DNA of 64,000 nucleotides from Parapedobacter luteus (GTDB taxonomy: Bacteria > Bacteroidota > Bacteroidia > Sphingobacteriales > Sphingobacteriaceae). The translations under genes and the position numbers were made by a program. Below are positions 27,453 through 36,420 of the stretch, one piece after another. The stretch spans positions 735,323-799,322 of the forward strand of contig NZ_FUYS01000001.1 in NCBI RefSeq assembly GCF_900168055.1, given 5' to 3'. Under the pieces are notes generated by a model. It was given only the letters and a program-made list of their open reading frames with translations. It made no database searches and was not told the DNA's origin. Every line of letters begins with the position of its first letter. The first letter of the stretch is position 1.

Positions 27453-30400
27453 ATGATTTTTACACCATGTGTAAACGGCTCTCGTTGGCCATTTAGATAC
27501 CGATTATTGCTTGTTATGAAATTAGCGATTCTCTTAACGGTCGCCTTTACATGGCACGCTGTTGCCGAAAGTAAGGCACAAAAGGTTACCCTGAAAGCCC
27601 AGAATACCACGTTGCGCGAAGTCTTGCGGGAGATCCAGCGGCAACATGGGTATTCCTTTTTATTTCGGGGCGACCAGATTGCAGATGTACGTATCACCGC
27701 TCAGCTAAAACAAGTCGATTTGGCTGATGCGATGCACCTTATATTGGATAAACATGGCCTGACGTGGTCATTAGACGAAGGTATTATTACCATTACGAAC
27801 AAGCGTTCACGCGCCATGACCCGAACGGGCTTGCTCCAGCAACGCGTCGTTTCCGGAAAGGTGTCAGACGAGCATGGCAATCCATTGGAAGGTGTGACCG
27901 TTACGGTGAGAGGTACACCGCTTGCCGTCTCGTCCGACGCTGCGGGCGACTATCGGATCGCAATCCCTGATGAAGCGACAGCGCTTGTTTTTGATATTTT
28001 GGGTTATCAGTCGGCTGAAGTTGCTATCGCGGGTCAAACCACCATCTCCGTGTCGTTGCAGCCCGCCATGAGTGATTTGGACGAAGTGGTGGTTGTGGGC
28101 TACGGGACGATGCAACGAAAAGATCTTACCGGTTCGATCATCCAGGTCCGTCCGGACAGGATTGCCAACGAAAATCCACGTACCGTCCAAGACATCCTGC
28201 GGGGCACGCCGGGTCTGAACGTCGGTTTTAGTCCATCGGCAAAAGGGGGCGGATCGTTACAGATACGCGGTCAGCGCTCCGTGTATACCGACGGTAATCA
28301 CAATAGTCCGCTACTCGTGCTCGATGGTATGTTTTTCTATGGCGAGCTATCGGAGATCAATCCCGACGACATCGAGCAGATCGATGTGTTGAAAGATGCC
28401 TCCGCCGCAGCCGTCTATGGGTCCAAAGCGGCCAACGGGGTCATCATTATTTCGACCAAACGGGGTAAGCCCGGTAAGCCCGTTGTCAATTTCACGGCCA
28501 ATTTAGGCGCTACCGGGCCGAGTAATTTCCGCAAAAGATGGGACCCGGACGCCTATATGCAACACCGCCAAGACTGGCTAACAAAAAACACCTATGGCGT
28601 CAATCCGGAAACCGGAACATATGAAGCGTATCAAACAGGTGTTTTTGCCGATCAACCGGGCTTCTTTATGCGCCCAGACCAATTGCCATCCGCTATTTCG
28701 CTGGATAGCTGGCGCGCTTACAGCACCAATGATCCAGGAGAATCTGACTTAAGCATCTGGGCAAGGCGTTTGGGCTTCCAGGGCAACGCGTTACAAAATT
28801 TTCTCGACGGCAAAGTTGTCGATTGGACCGACCGCACCTTTCGCACGGGATTGGATCAGGACTACAATGCCAGTGTCAGCGGAGCAAGTGAGCGCACAAA
28901 TTATTATTTCTCTATGGGCTATTTAAGAAACGAAGGTGCTGTGGTGAGCGATAATTACCGGGCGATTCGTGCCAATATGAAGGTGAATTCCAACGTAACC
29001 GATTGGTTCGAAATCGGGGCTAACGTTAACTTCCAGGACCGTTCTGATGGTAATGTTGACATCGATATGGATCAGACGATGCGTAATAGTCCGTACGCGG
29101 ACTATGCCGACGAACTGGGCAATCCGCTGCAGTTTCCATTGAGTGCGGAATTTAGCCAGCGTGGGTACAACTATGATTTCCAACGGCAATTTTTGGAATT
29201 GGACAAAGGGTACACCGTGTTCAATACGATCGTGCAAGCGAAAGTCAAGCTGCCGTTTAATATCGTTTATTCCTTTAATGCATCGCCCCGCTATCAATTT
29301 TTCTACGACCGCTATTTTATGTCGGCAGATTTACCTGGATCCGACCCGAAGACACGGGGCGCTAACCGGGAACAAGCCAAACGTTTTGATTGGTCGTTGA
29401 ACAATACCCTTAGCTGGGAACACACATTTGCAGAGAAACACCGTTTCAACGTCACGCTGGTGCAGGAAGCCGAACAGCTCCGTTATTGGCAGGAGCGCAT
29501 CGAAGCACGGAATATCCTGCCTTCCGACGCTTTGGGTTTTCATGGCGTAGGTTTTGGCAATAAAGAGGAAAGTAACTATTCCAGTAACGATACGCACGAG
29601 ACGGCTGACGCACTGATGGCACGGCTGTTCTACAGCTATGACGACCGCTATATGCTGACGGCGACCATCCGTCGCGATGGTTATTCAGCCTTCGGTTCGA
29701 CCGACCCTTATGGGATCTTCCCGTCATTGGCAGGGGCGTGGACCTTCAGCAATGAAGCGTTCTTTCAAAAATGGAAGCCCATTATGAGCACGGGTAAATT
29801 ACGGGTCTCCTATGGCAGAAACGGGAATAGATCGTTAAGCTCTCCGTATTTGGCGCTGGCCAATCTTTATCGTGGAGCCGGAAGAATGCAGGGCTATATC
29901 GACGCTTCCGGCCAGCTGCAACTATATCGCTACTTGATGATGGATCGGTTGGCCAACCCCAATCTCCAATGGGAAAAAACGGCAGCATGGAATTTTGGGC
30001 TGGATTTTGGCTTTCTGAACGATCGCATATCCGGTACGCTCGAATATTATCATATGCAGACCCGCGACATGATTATGGGACAACGGTTACCTACTTTTTC
30101 AGGATTCAGTTCAATAACCACGAACCTGGGGCAGGTGAATAACAGCGGTGTTGAGCTTGCACTCAATACCCGCAATATCGCGCGCGAAAATTTCCAATGG
30201 TCAACTACTCTTGGCTTTTCGTATAACAAGAACCGGATCAAACACCTCTATTACGACTATGAAGATGTGGTAGATGCAGACGGTCATGTGATTGGCCGTA
30301 GGGAACGGGACGATATCACAAACGGCTGGTTCATTGGTCAATCCATTAATACCATTTGGGACTATCGAGTTACCGGCATTTGGCAGACGCATGAGGTTGA

Positions 30401-31004
30401 AGAAGCCGCAAAATATGGGCAGCGACCGGGTGATCCGAAAGTCGCCAATAATTATACCGCAGACGACGTGGTCAACGCAGATGGCTCGATCACGCATGTC
30501 TATAATGACCTGGATAAGGAGTTCCTGGGCGAAACTGTTGCACCCTACCACTGGTCTTTGCGTAATGAGTTTGTTCTTTGGAAAGAACTGACCTTTTCTT
30601 TCCAGATTTATTCCTATATGGGCCATAAAAGTTTGTCCGGCAATTACCTGAACAACGACGACGATGGTGGACGTATGCAATATGCTTTAGCCAATCTGCC
30701 CGAGAAAGAATATTGGACCCCTGATAATCCGACCAACAAATTCGGCCGTATTGAAGCTTCTGGACCTGTAGGTGCCGCTGCCGCACAAAAATTGTATAAC
30801 CGTTCCTTTATCCGCCTGGACAACATATCCGCCGGATATACGCTTCCACAACAATGGACTTCCATGTATAACCTAAACCGGGTCAAAGTATTTGGTGCCG
30901 TTCGGAACACGGCGACCTGGGCGCAGGAATGGATTTACGGAGACCCTGAAACCGGTGGTTGGGCCTCCCGTACATTTACCTTTGGTTTGAACGTAACCTT
31001 TTAA
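27453..31004 (+). CDS. SusC/RagA-type TonB-dependent transporter with STN domain (module D)
   Basis: An 1183-residue outer-membrane transporter. A long basic lead precedes the signal peptide (MKLAILLTVAFTWHAVAES). Next come the STN domain (NTTLREVLREIQRQHGYSF), carboxypeptidase-regulatory-like domain (VSGKVSDEHGNPLEGVTVTV), TonB box/plug (LDEVVVVGYGTMQRKDLTGS; LLVLDGMFFYGELSEI; LKDASAAAVYGSKAANGVII) and a barrel ending in FTFGLNVTF. I kept the ATG at 27453 because module A susC also begins ATGATTT in a matching context; the ATG at 27516 is an alternative. It pairs with the SusD at 31024. The GH105 gene nearby suggests a uronate-containing ligand. Confidence 0.95.
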   Translation: MIFTPCVNGSRWPFRYRLLLVMKLAILLTVAFTWHAVAESKAQKVTLKAQNTTLREVLREIQRQHGYSFLFRGDQIADVRITAQLKQVDLADAMHLILDKHGLTWSLDEGIITITNKRSRAMTRTGLLQQRVVSGKVSDEHGNPLEGVTVTVRGTPLAVSSDAAGDYRIAIPDEATALVFDILGYQSAEVAIAGQTTISVSLQPAMSDLDEVVVVGYGTMQRKDLTGSIIQVRPDRIANENPRTVQDILRGTPGLNVGFSPSAKGGGSLQIRGQRSVYTDGNHNSPLLVLDGMFFYGELSEINPDDIEQIDVLKDASAAAVYGSKAANGVIIISTKRGKPGKPVVNFTANLGATGPSNFRKRWDPDAYMQHRQDWLTKNTYGVNPETGTYEAYQTGVFADQPGFFMRPDQLPSAISLDSWRAYSTNDPGESDLSIWARRLGFQGNALQNFLDGKVVDWTDRTFRTGLDQDYNASVSGASERTNYYFSMGYLRNEGAVVSDNYRAIRANMKVNSNVTDWFEIGANVNFQDRSDGNVDIDMDQTMRNSPYADYADELGNPLQFPLSAEFSQRGYNYDFQRQFLELDKGYTVFNTIVQAKVKLPFNIVYSFNASPRYQFFYDRYFMSADLPGSDPKTRGANREQAKRFDWSLNNTLSWEHTFAEKHRFNVTLVQEAEQLRYWQERIEARNILPSDALGFHGVGFGNKEESNYSSNDTHETADALMARLFYSYDDRYMLTATIRRDGYSAFGSTDPYGIFPSLAGAWTFSNEAFFQKWKPIMSTGKLRVSYGRNGNRSLSSPYLALANLYRGAGRMQGYIDASGQLQLYRYLMMDRLANPNLQWEKTAAWNFGLDFGFLNDRISGTLEYYHMQTRDMIMGQRLPTFSGFSSITTNLGQVNNSGVELALNTRNIARENFQWSTTLGFSYNKNRIKHLYYDYEDVVDADGHVIGRRERDDITNGWFIGQSINTIWDYRVTGIWQTHEVEEAAKYGQRPGDPKVANNYTADDVVNADGSITHVYNDLDKEFLGETVAPYHWSLRNEFVLWKELTFSFQIYSYMGHKSLSGNYLNNDDDGGRMQYALANLPEKEYWTPDNPTNKFGRIEASGPVGAAAAQKLYNRSFIRLDNISAGYTLPQQWTSMYNLNRVKVFGAVRNTATWAQEWIYGDPETGGWASRTFTFGLNVTF

Positions 31005-31023
31005 GCGATTAACAACGACAGAG

Positions 31024-33045
31024 ATGAAGAAGATAACACAACAACTACATCGCATATCATTAGCCCTGCTTTTTGGGGGGACCTTACTGGCCAGCAGCTG
31101 TTCGCGGGATTTTCTGAACCCGGATCCGCTATCGTTTTACGAACCCAACACGACATTTAATACCCGATCGGGGTTGGAGTCGGCTTTAGCCATTTGCGAC
31201 CGCCACCTAAAATTGTATTGGATGACAGACCATAACGAAATGCTGGCGCTCGGTACGGAGTACATCTTTTCCGAACTGATGGTCGCCGCCGCGACCGACA
31301 AGCGCAATATGCTTGCTGATATAGCCAATATGCTTACACCGACAAGCGATGATGGTAGCACTCAACATAACCTGGACCGGACCAATAGTCTATGGTATTT
31401 TTGGGACGAAACCTACAAAGGTATTATGTACGCGAATACCATTATCCATTATGTCGACGACGTGGAGGAATTGGACGAAGCCACGAAAAACATGTTTAAG
31501 GGGCGTGCATACTTTCACCGCGCCTTTCGCTACATGGCCCTTGTGTTTCAATACGGTGATGTCCCATTAGTTACCAAATTGCTGGAAGTACCTAAGCAGA
31601 ATTACCGCAGCACCGAGCGGGAGGCGATCCTGCAAATGATTACCAGGGACATGGAGCTCGCCGTCGAGTGGGTGCCCGATCAAAGTGAGATTGGTATAGT
31701 TGGTATGGTCAATAAAGGCGCTTGCCGGATGCTGCTTGCAAAATGCTACCTGGCCATTGGCGAATATGCGAAAGCCAAAGCGCAAACCGACATCCTCATT
31801 GACCAGTCCGGCTACGCCCTCATCCAAGGTGATGAATTCGGCACCTTTAACGACGGCGGCGAACCGCGAACCTGGACCATTACGCGCAACGTGATCTGGG
31901 ATATGCACCGCGCGGAGAATAAACTTCGCTCAGACAACAGAGAACTGATTATGGGAATGCCGAACCGGGGTGCGGAAGCCGAGTCCTTTGTGAAAATGCT
32001 GACCATGCGGATATTGTATCCCTTTGTATTTGACAATAGGCTCCAAGCCAAGGATGGTCGGCAGGCGTTGCTTAATATCCGCCGCAATACAGCAGACTAC
32101 GACCCCGAATACGACTACATGCGGGCCTTCGGACGCGGCATTGCGACGTTTCGTCCCACCCGCTTTCAGATGACGGGACTGTGGCGTGTGAATGGCGTAA
32201 TGGACGAGACGGACTTGCGCCATAGTTCCGAGGCGGGCAATTGGATACGCATGGAAGACTACCGGGTGAACAATAAGGCTTCGACAGAATTTGGTAATCC
32301 CCTCACGCTTTTCAACCCTGATAATGGTGTCCTCCTGTGCAGCGATACCATTCGTCGTTGGTTTGATGTACCCCATTATAAATTCTACTTGGATGACCCG
32401 GTCGCTGAAGCGAATATTATCGGGTCTGACGGGCATCGTGGTGCCACAAACGGTGGTAATGCAGACTGGTACCTTTACCGCTTAGCAGAAGCGTACCTGC
32501 TTCGTGCGGAAGCCAAATACTATATGGACCCAAATGATGGAACGATCAAAGACGATTTGAATGCCGTAAGACAACGTGCAAAATGCACCCAATTATACAC
32601 AGGCCCGGTTACGATAGGGGATATCATGAATGAGCGCGCACGTGAATTGTATTGGGAAGAATGGCGCAATGTAGAATTAAAGCGGGTTTCACTTTGTCTG
32701 GCTCGCAGCGGTAAACCCGACGAATGGGGTAACACCTATAGCTTGGACAACTATGACAAGCAGAGTGGAACAGATCCTGTAGGCGGAAGTTACTGGTACC
32801 AGCGTATCGTCCACTACAGCATGTATAACAAAGGGCCTATCGAGATTAATGCTCCCGGCAATAGCAGCCCCAACTATACGATGGACAAAAAGAATATGCA
32901 TTGGCCTATACCGAATTCGGCAATTACGGCCAACATAAAGGGGCAGCTTAGCCAGAATTATGGATATGATGGCTATAATCCCGCTACCCCGAAATGGAGT
33001 AACTGGGAAGATGCGGTTGCGGATGAAGAGCGGACGGAAGATTAA
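31024..33045 (+). CDS. SusD/RagB-type outer-membrane lipoprotein (module D)
   Basis: A 673-residue SusD homologue, longer than the module B and C proteins. Lipoprotein signal ending LLASSC (lipidated Cys about residue 26), then DFLNPDPLSFYEPNTTF and GRAYFHRAFRYMALVFQYGD, typical of the family, and a C-terminal RARELYWEEWRNVELKR region with ADWYLYRLAEAYLLRAEAKY. It starts 19 bp after susC and is followed by the GH105 gene, so it is the glycan-binding partner of the module D SusC. Confidence 0.94.
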   Translation: MKKITQQLHRISLALLFGGTLLASSCSRDFLNPDPLSFYEPNTTFNTRSGLESALAICDRHLKLYWMTDHNEMLALGTEYIFSELMVAAATDKRNMLADIANMLTPTSDDGSTQHNLDRTNSLWYFWDETYKGIMYANTIIHYVDDVEELDEATKNMFKGRAYFHRAFRYMALVFQYGDVPLVTKLLEVPKQNYRSTEREAILQMITRDMELAVEWVPDQSEIGIVGMVNKGACRMLLAKCYLAIGEYAKAKAQTDILIDQSGYALIQGDEFGTFNDGGEPRTWTITRNVIWDMHRAENKLRSDNRELIMGMPNRGAEAESFVKMLTMRILYPFVFDNRLQAKDGRQALLNIRRNTADYDPEYDYMRAFGRGIATFRPTRFQMTGLWRVNGVMDETDLRHSSEAGNWIRMEDYRVNNKASTEFGNPLTLFNPDNGVLLCSDTIRRWFDVPHYKFYLDDPVAEANIIGSDGHRGATNGGNADWYLYRLAEAYLLRAEAKYYMDPNDGTIKDDLNAVRQRAKCTQLYTGPVTIGDIMNERARELYWEEWRNVELKRVSLCLARSGKPDEWGNTYSLDNYDKQSGTDPVGGSYWYQRIVHYSMYNKGPIEINAPGNSSPNYTMDKKNMHWPIPNSAITANIKGQLSQNYGYDGYNPATPKWSNWEDAVADEERTED

Positions 33046-33089
33046 ATCAACGTGTTCGGAAACTCGAAACTTAATCATTAAAAACTAAA

Positions 33090-34196
33090 ATGATGCGTAG
33101 CAACCTATTGATATTATTACTTCTTCTTCCTCTTCATTTCTTGTTTGCCCAAAAAAATGCACTGGAGGATTTTCCAGATGGGTATAGTCCCGAAGAGGTG
33201 GGTAAACTAATCGCGTACCGGTTTGTGTATGCCAACCATGCACTGCACGCCGGAAAATGGATCGGCTATCCGGAGACATTTTATTGGAATGGCGCGCTGA
33301 ATTTCGCTGAACTGACAGCCGACGAAATGCTGGCTAGATTTTTGCAAAACAGGTTTGAACTCCTATTCTCCGCAGAAAAGGAACTGTTGCCCATCAAAAA
33401 TCATGTCGACCTGAATATGTTTGGCAGCTTACCCTTGAGGCTCTACCGGATGACAGATGACCAGCGCTATCTGCAACTGGGTCTTCCTTATGCCGACACA
33501 CAATGGCAGGTTCCGGCGGATGCAAAGCCCGAAGAAAAGGCCTGGGCGGACAACGGATACAGCTGGCAGACACGCCTATGGATCGATGACATGTACATGA
33601 TTACCATTGTGCAGACGCAAGCCTACAACGTGACCGGAGACTGCAAATACATTGATCGGGCAGCCAAGGAAATGGTACTTTATCTGGAAGAGTTGCAACG
33701 TCCGAACGGCCTGTTTTACCATGCCCCCGATGTGCCCTTTTATTGGGGGCGGGGCAATGGTTGGATGGCCGCGGGCGTCACGGAATTGCTCCGGCATTTG
33801 CCAGCGGATCATCAAGACCGGCCACGCATCTTGCGAGGCTACCAAAAGATGATGGAAAGTTTGAAAAGTTTTCAGCGCCCCAATGGCATGTGGAATCAGC
33901 TGATTGATGAACCGGATTGCTGGGCGGAAACATCCGGATCGGCCATGTTTGCATATGCGTTTATTACGGGGGTTAAGCAGGGATGGCTAAACGCTGATGA
34001 ATACACGCCCGCAGCCCGGAAAGCGTGGATGGCGTTAGTGGACTACGTTGATGAGCGGGGGAGCGTCGCTGAGGTTTGTGTGGGAACGAACAAGAAGAAT
34101 GACAAACAATATTATTATGACCGCCCACGCAATGCAGGTGATTTTCACGGTCAGGCTCCGTATCTTTGGTGTGTGAACGCGCTTTTGGAGAAATGA
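33090..34196 (+). CDS. glycoside hydrolase family 105/88-type unsaturated uronyl hydrolase
   Basis: A 368-residue enzyme with a signal peptide (LLILLLLLPLHFLFA). The (alpha/alpha)6-barrel family GH105/GH88 removes the 4,5-unsaturated uronic acid left by polysaccharide lyases, as in rhamnogalacturonan breakdown (YteR/YesR). Visible motifs are WIDDMYM (164-170), carrying the expected catalytic Asp, GRGNGWMAAG, and RPNGMWNQLIDEPDCWAETS. It is 45 bp after susD in the same direction, the last gene of module D, and points to a pectin-like or other lyase-treated uronate polymer. No lyase gene is in the window. Confidence 0.88.
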   Translation: MMRSNLLILLLLLPLHFLFAQKNALEDFPDGYSPEEVGKLIAYRFVYANHALHAGKWIGYPETFYWNGALNFAELTADEMLARFLQNRFELLFSAEKELLPIKNHVDLNMFGSLPLRLYRMTDDQRYLQLGLPYADTQWQVPADAKPEEKAWADNGYSWQTRLWIDDMYMITIVQTQAYNVTGDCKYIDRAAKEMVLYLEELQRPNGLFYHAPDVPFYWGRGNGWMAAGVTELLRHLPADHQDRPRILRGYQKMMESLKSFQRPNGMWNQLIDEPDCWAETSGSAMFAYAFITGVKQGWLNADEYTPAARKAWMALVDYVDERGSVAEVCVGTNKKNDKQYYYDRPRNAGDFHGQAPYLWCVNALLEK

Positions 34197-34380
34197 CTAA
34201 ATATGTTGGGCGGACTCAGATTTATCATATTGAGCAGGCATACTAGCTGGTATACCTGCCTTTTAAATTTTTGGTTATGATTGGCGTTTTAATGATGAAT
34301 GCCCCTTCGTGGTATAAAAATACAGTATCGATTACAGTTTTTGTGTTTGGTATTTCATTGCATCGGCCGAGACTGATTCC

Positions 34381-35529
34381 TTGAGAAGCTATGCTGGAAG
34401 TTTTGATAAAGCGCTCCAAGCGGCGGAATCAACAAACAAAACACTTTTGTTGTATTTTACGGCAGCATGGTGTGCACCATGCAAATTAATGGAGAAAAAG
34501 GTTTTCGTCGATAAACAGGTGGTTTCCTTGATCGATTCCTTATTTGTTTTTTACAAGGTTGATATTGACTCGGCTTCAGGTAAACATTTAAAAAAGCGAT
34601 TTGACATCCGTACTGTACCTTCATTTTCCGTAATTGATGGGATCGGCGAACGTACCTATCATTTCTCGGGTTACAACGACGCTGATAATTTAATTCAACA
34701 GCTGAAAGAAGGGCTCGATCCTGAAAACGCGCCAATCAATCTCTTAAGGAAACAATATGAGAATGGAGACCGATCGATCGGATTTTTACGCCGATACTTA
34801 AACACATTGGAAGAATATCACGATTCCGGGGCTGACTCCGTATATGCGCTGCTCTGTAAACTGAGTAGTCCCCAGGAAATGAAAGGTGAGTTTATGTGGG
34901 CAAAGATGAATGCTTATATAAATAGTGATACGACAGAAGATTACCGATTTCTTAAGGATCACAAAAGCGAACTTGTATTCTTATATGGAGAAGAAAGGGT
35001 GAATCACCTATTGGCCAGGCCGTACAGCATCCAATTGGAAAATGCAGCACTGGAAAGCAATGTGCCGGCGTTTTATAAACTAGCAGGAAAACTTAAAAAT
35101 GGAGACTTCGGTAATACTGACCGGCTATTATACGAGAATGAAAAACTCTTATTTCTGCAAATCGAGGACTATGATAAGTTCATCAGTTTAATCGAAGCGC
35201 AGCAATACCCATCATTGTACCCAGATAGATACGATAGACTGATTGACGGAGCAACATGGGTTGTATTAAGAGATATTAACCATGGCCCTTTGTTGGAAAA
35301 AGCAAAAATGTGGATCAATGAAAGCTTGAACCACAAAATTAGCAGCCAGCAATATATAATTGCAGGGCAACTACATGAGAAAACTGGCGACTTGACCGTT
35401 GCTTTACGCTTTTATGGGAAAGGCTTGAAACAGTATAGGCTGGACAATCCAGCCGCAGAAATGGAACCAACGGGTCTGCATATGCTTATAGCGGATGTTG
35501 AAGCTAAGATTAAAAAAGGACAACAGTAA
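34381..35529 (+). CDS. thioredoxin-fold protein, signal peptide out of frame
   Basis: A 382-residue reading frame opening with TTG. The N-terminal third is a thioredoxin-like domain with the redox motif WCAPC (about residue 30; LLLYFTAAWCAPCKLMEKKV) and the cis-Pro segment RTVPSFSV. The rest is helical, TPR-like and not assigned. No good start exists in frame, but the other frame from the ATG at 34277 encodes a signal-like stretch (YKNTVSITVF). One extra T in the T5 run at 34338-34342 would fuse the two into an exported protein. It is therefore a frameshifted gene or contains a sequence error. Probably a periplasmic thiol-disulfide protein. Confidence 0.75.
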   Translation: MRSYAGSFDKALQAAESTNKTLLLYFTAAWCAPCKLMEKKVFVDKQVVSLIDSLFVFYKVDIDSASGKHLKKRFDIRTVPSFSVIDGIGERTYHFSGYNDADNLIQQLKEGLDPENAPINLLRKQYENGDRSIGFLRRYLNTLEEYHDSGADSVYALLCKLSSPQEMKGEFMWAKMNAYINSDTTEDYRFLKDHKSELVFLYGEERVNHLLARPYSIQLENAALESNVPAFYKLAGKLKNGDFGNTDRLLYENEKLLFLQIEDYDKFISLIEAQQYPSLYPDRYDRLIDGATWVVLRDINHGPLLEKAKMWINESLNHKISSQQYIIAGQLHEKTGDLTVALRFYGKGLKQYRLDNPAAEMEPTGLHMLIADVEAKIKKGQQ

Positions 35530-35744
35530 GCCGAGTGATCGGTGTATCCGCTAATGACAGTTATCCGCATTACATGAAGAAGCATTATTAGAAGGGCATC
35601 AATTAACAGAGCTGCACGCGGCCAACATGTAATTGATGACTGAAATTTAGTTGTTAATGAAATGTCGAAGTATAGAATAGGGGGCTTGTCTCCTGTTCTT
35701 TAATCTTAGCGTATGAATAGTGTACGGGTTGGTGTTTTATTCAG

Positions 35745-36326
35745 TTGCGCGTTAGTTATGTTTTTTTTGCCGGTTGCGGCGGAGAAACGGAGCTCAACAC
35801 CAAGGTCATCCTGAAAGGCGAAGTGTTTATTCCAGCGAATGGCAGGGTGTATTTGCTCGATTATGAAACCAAAAAGAAAATTGCTCAGGCCCCTATCTTC
35901 CGCAATGCTTTTACATTAACGGTCGACAGTATCCCCGCCGACAAATATATTCTGAAAATCGAGTGGAGACGGAATCTCACTGCTGTTGCAACAGAGTCCC
36001 GCTTTCGTCCGAGCAAGGAGTGTTATGTGATGAAAACACTATACCTTGACCCTGCCCAAGATAGTCTATACCGAATTATTGGGCCAGACCAACTGTCTGC
36101 TTCGGCAATTGACAGCATAAACAACGGTTATGAAAGTCTTACCACTAGGATGAAGGTCCACTCGGAGGCGTTTGATACGCAGATGCGCGAAAAAGTAGAC
36201 AGCCTGCAGCAGCTATACACGGATACCTATAGGTTAAAAAAAGACAGTTTAACCAAAGCATTAAGCTATGCATTAGCAACCAACAACAAATTACCTCTTG
36301 AATTAAAACGGCGAGATCGTAGCTAA
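35745..36326 (+). CDS. DUF4369-like lipoprotein, start frameshifted at a T8 tract
   Basis: The main frame (193 residues, TTG at 35745) encodes VILKGEVFIPANGRVYLLDY and a following helical, Gln/Lys-rich part. This resembles the DUF4369 domain that precedes thioredoxin domains in Bacteroidota thiol-disulfide proteins, but no thioredoxin domain follows. An ATG at 35713 opens a lipoprotein signal (MNSVRVGVLFSCALVMF) in another frame. Changing the T run at 35761-35768 from eight to nine (or six) joins it to FAGC, a perfect lipobox. So the natural protein is probably a lipoprotein of about 205 residues. It follows another gene with the same kind of defect. Confidence 0.65.
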   Translation: MRVSYVFFAGCGGETELNTKVILKGEVFIPANGRVYLLDYETKKKIAQAPIFRNAFTLTVDSIPADKYILKIEWRRNLTAVATESRFRPSKECYVMKTLYLDPAQDSLYRIIGPDQLSASAIDSINNGYESLTTRMKVHSEAFDTQMREKVDSLQQLYTDTYRLKKDSLTKALSYALATNNKLPLELKRRDRS

Positions 36327-36420
36327 AACATCCCTTTAGATACGTTAGCGAATTTATTGCGTAAAGAGCTTTCAAGTGCCAGAAACGTTAAGGGTGACGA
36401 CTTCGACCGCTTCTTTCACT

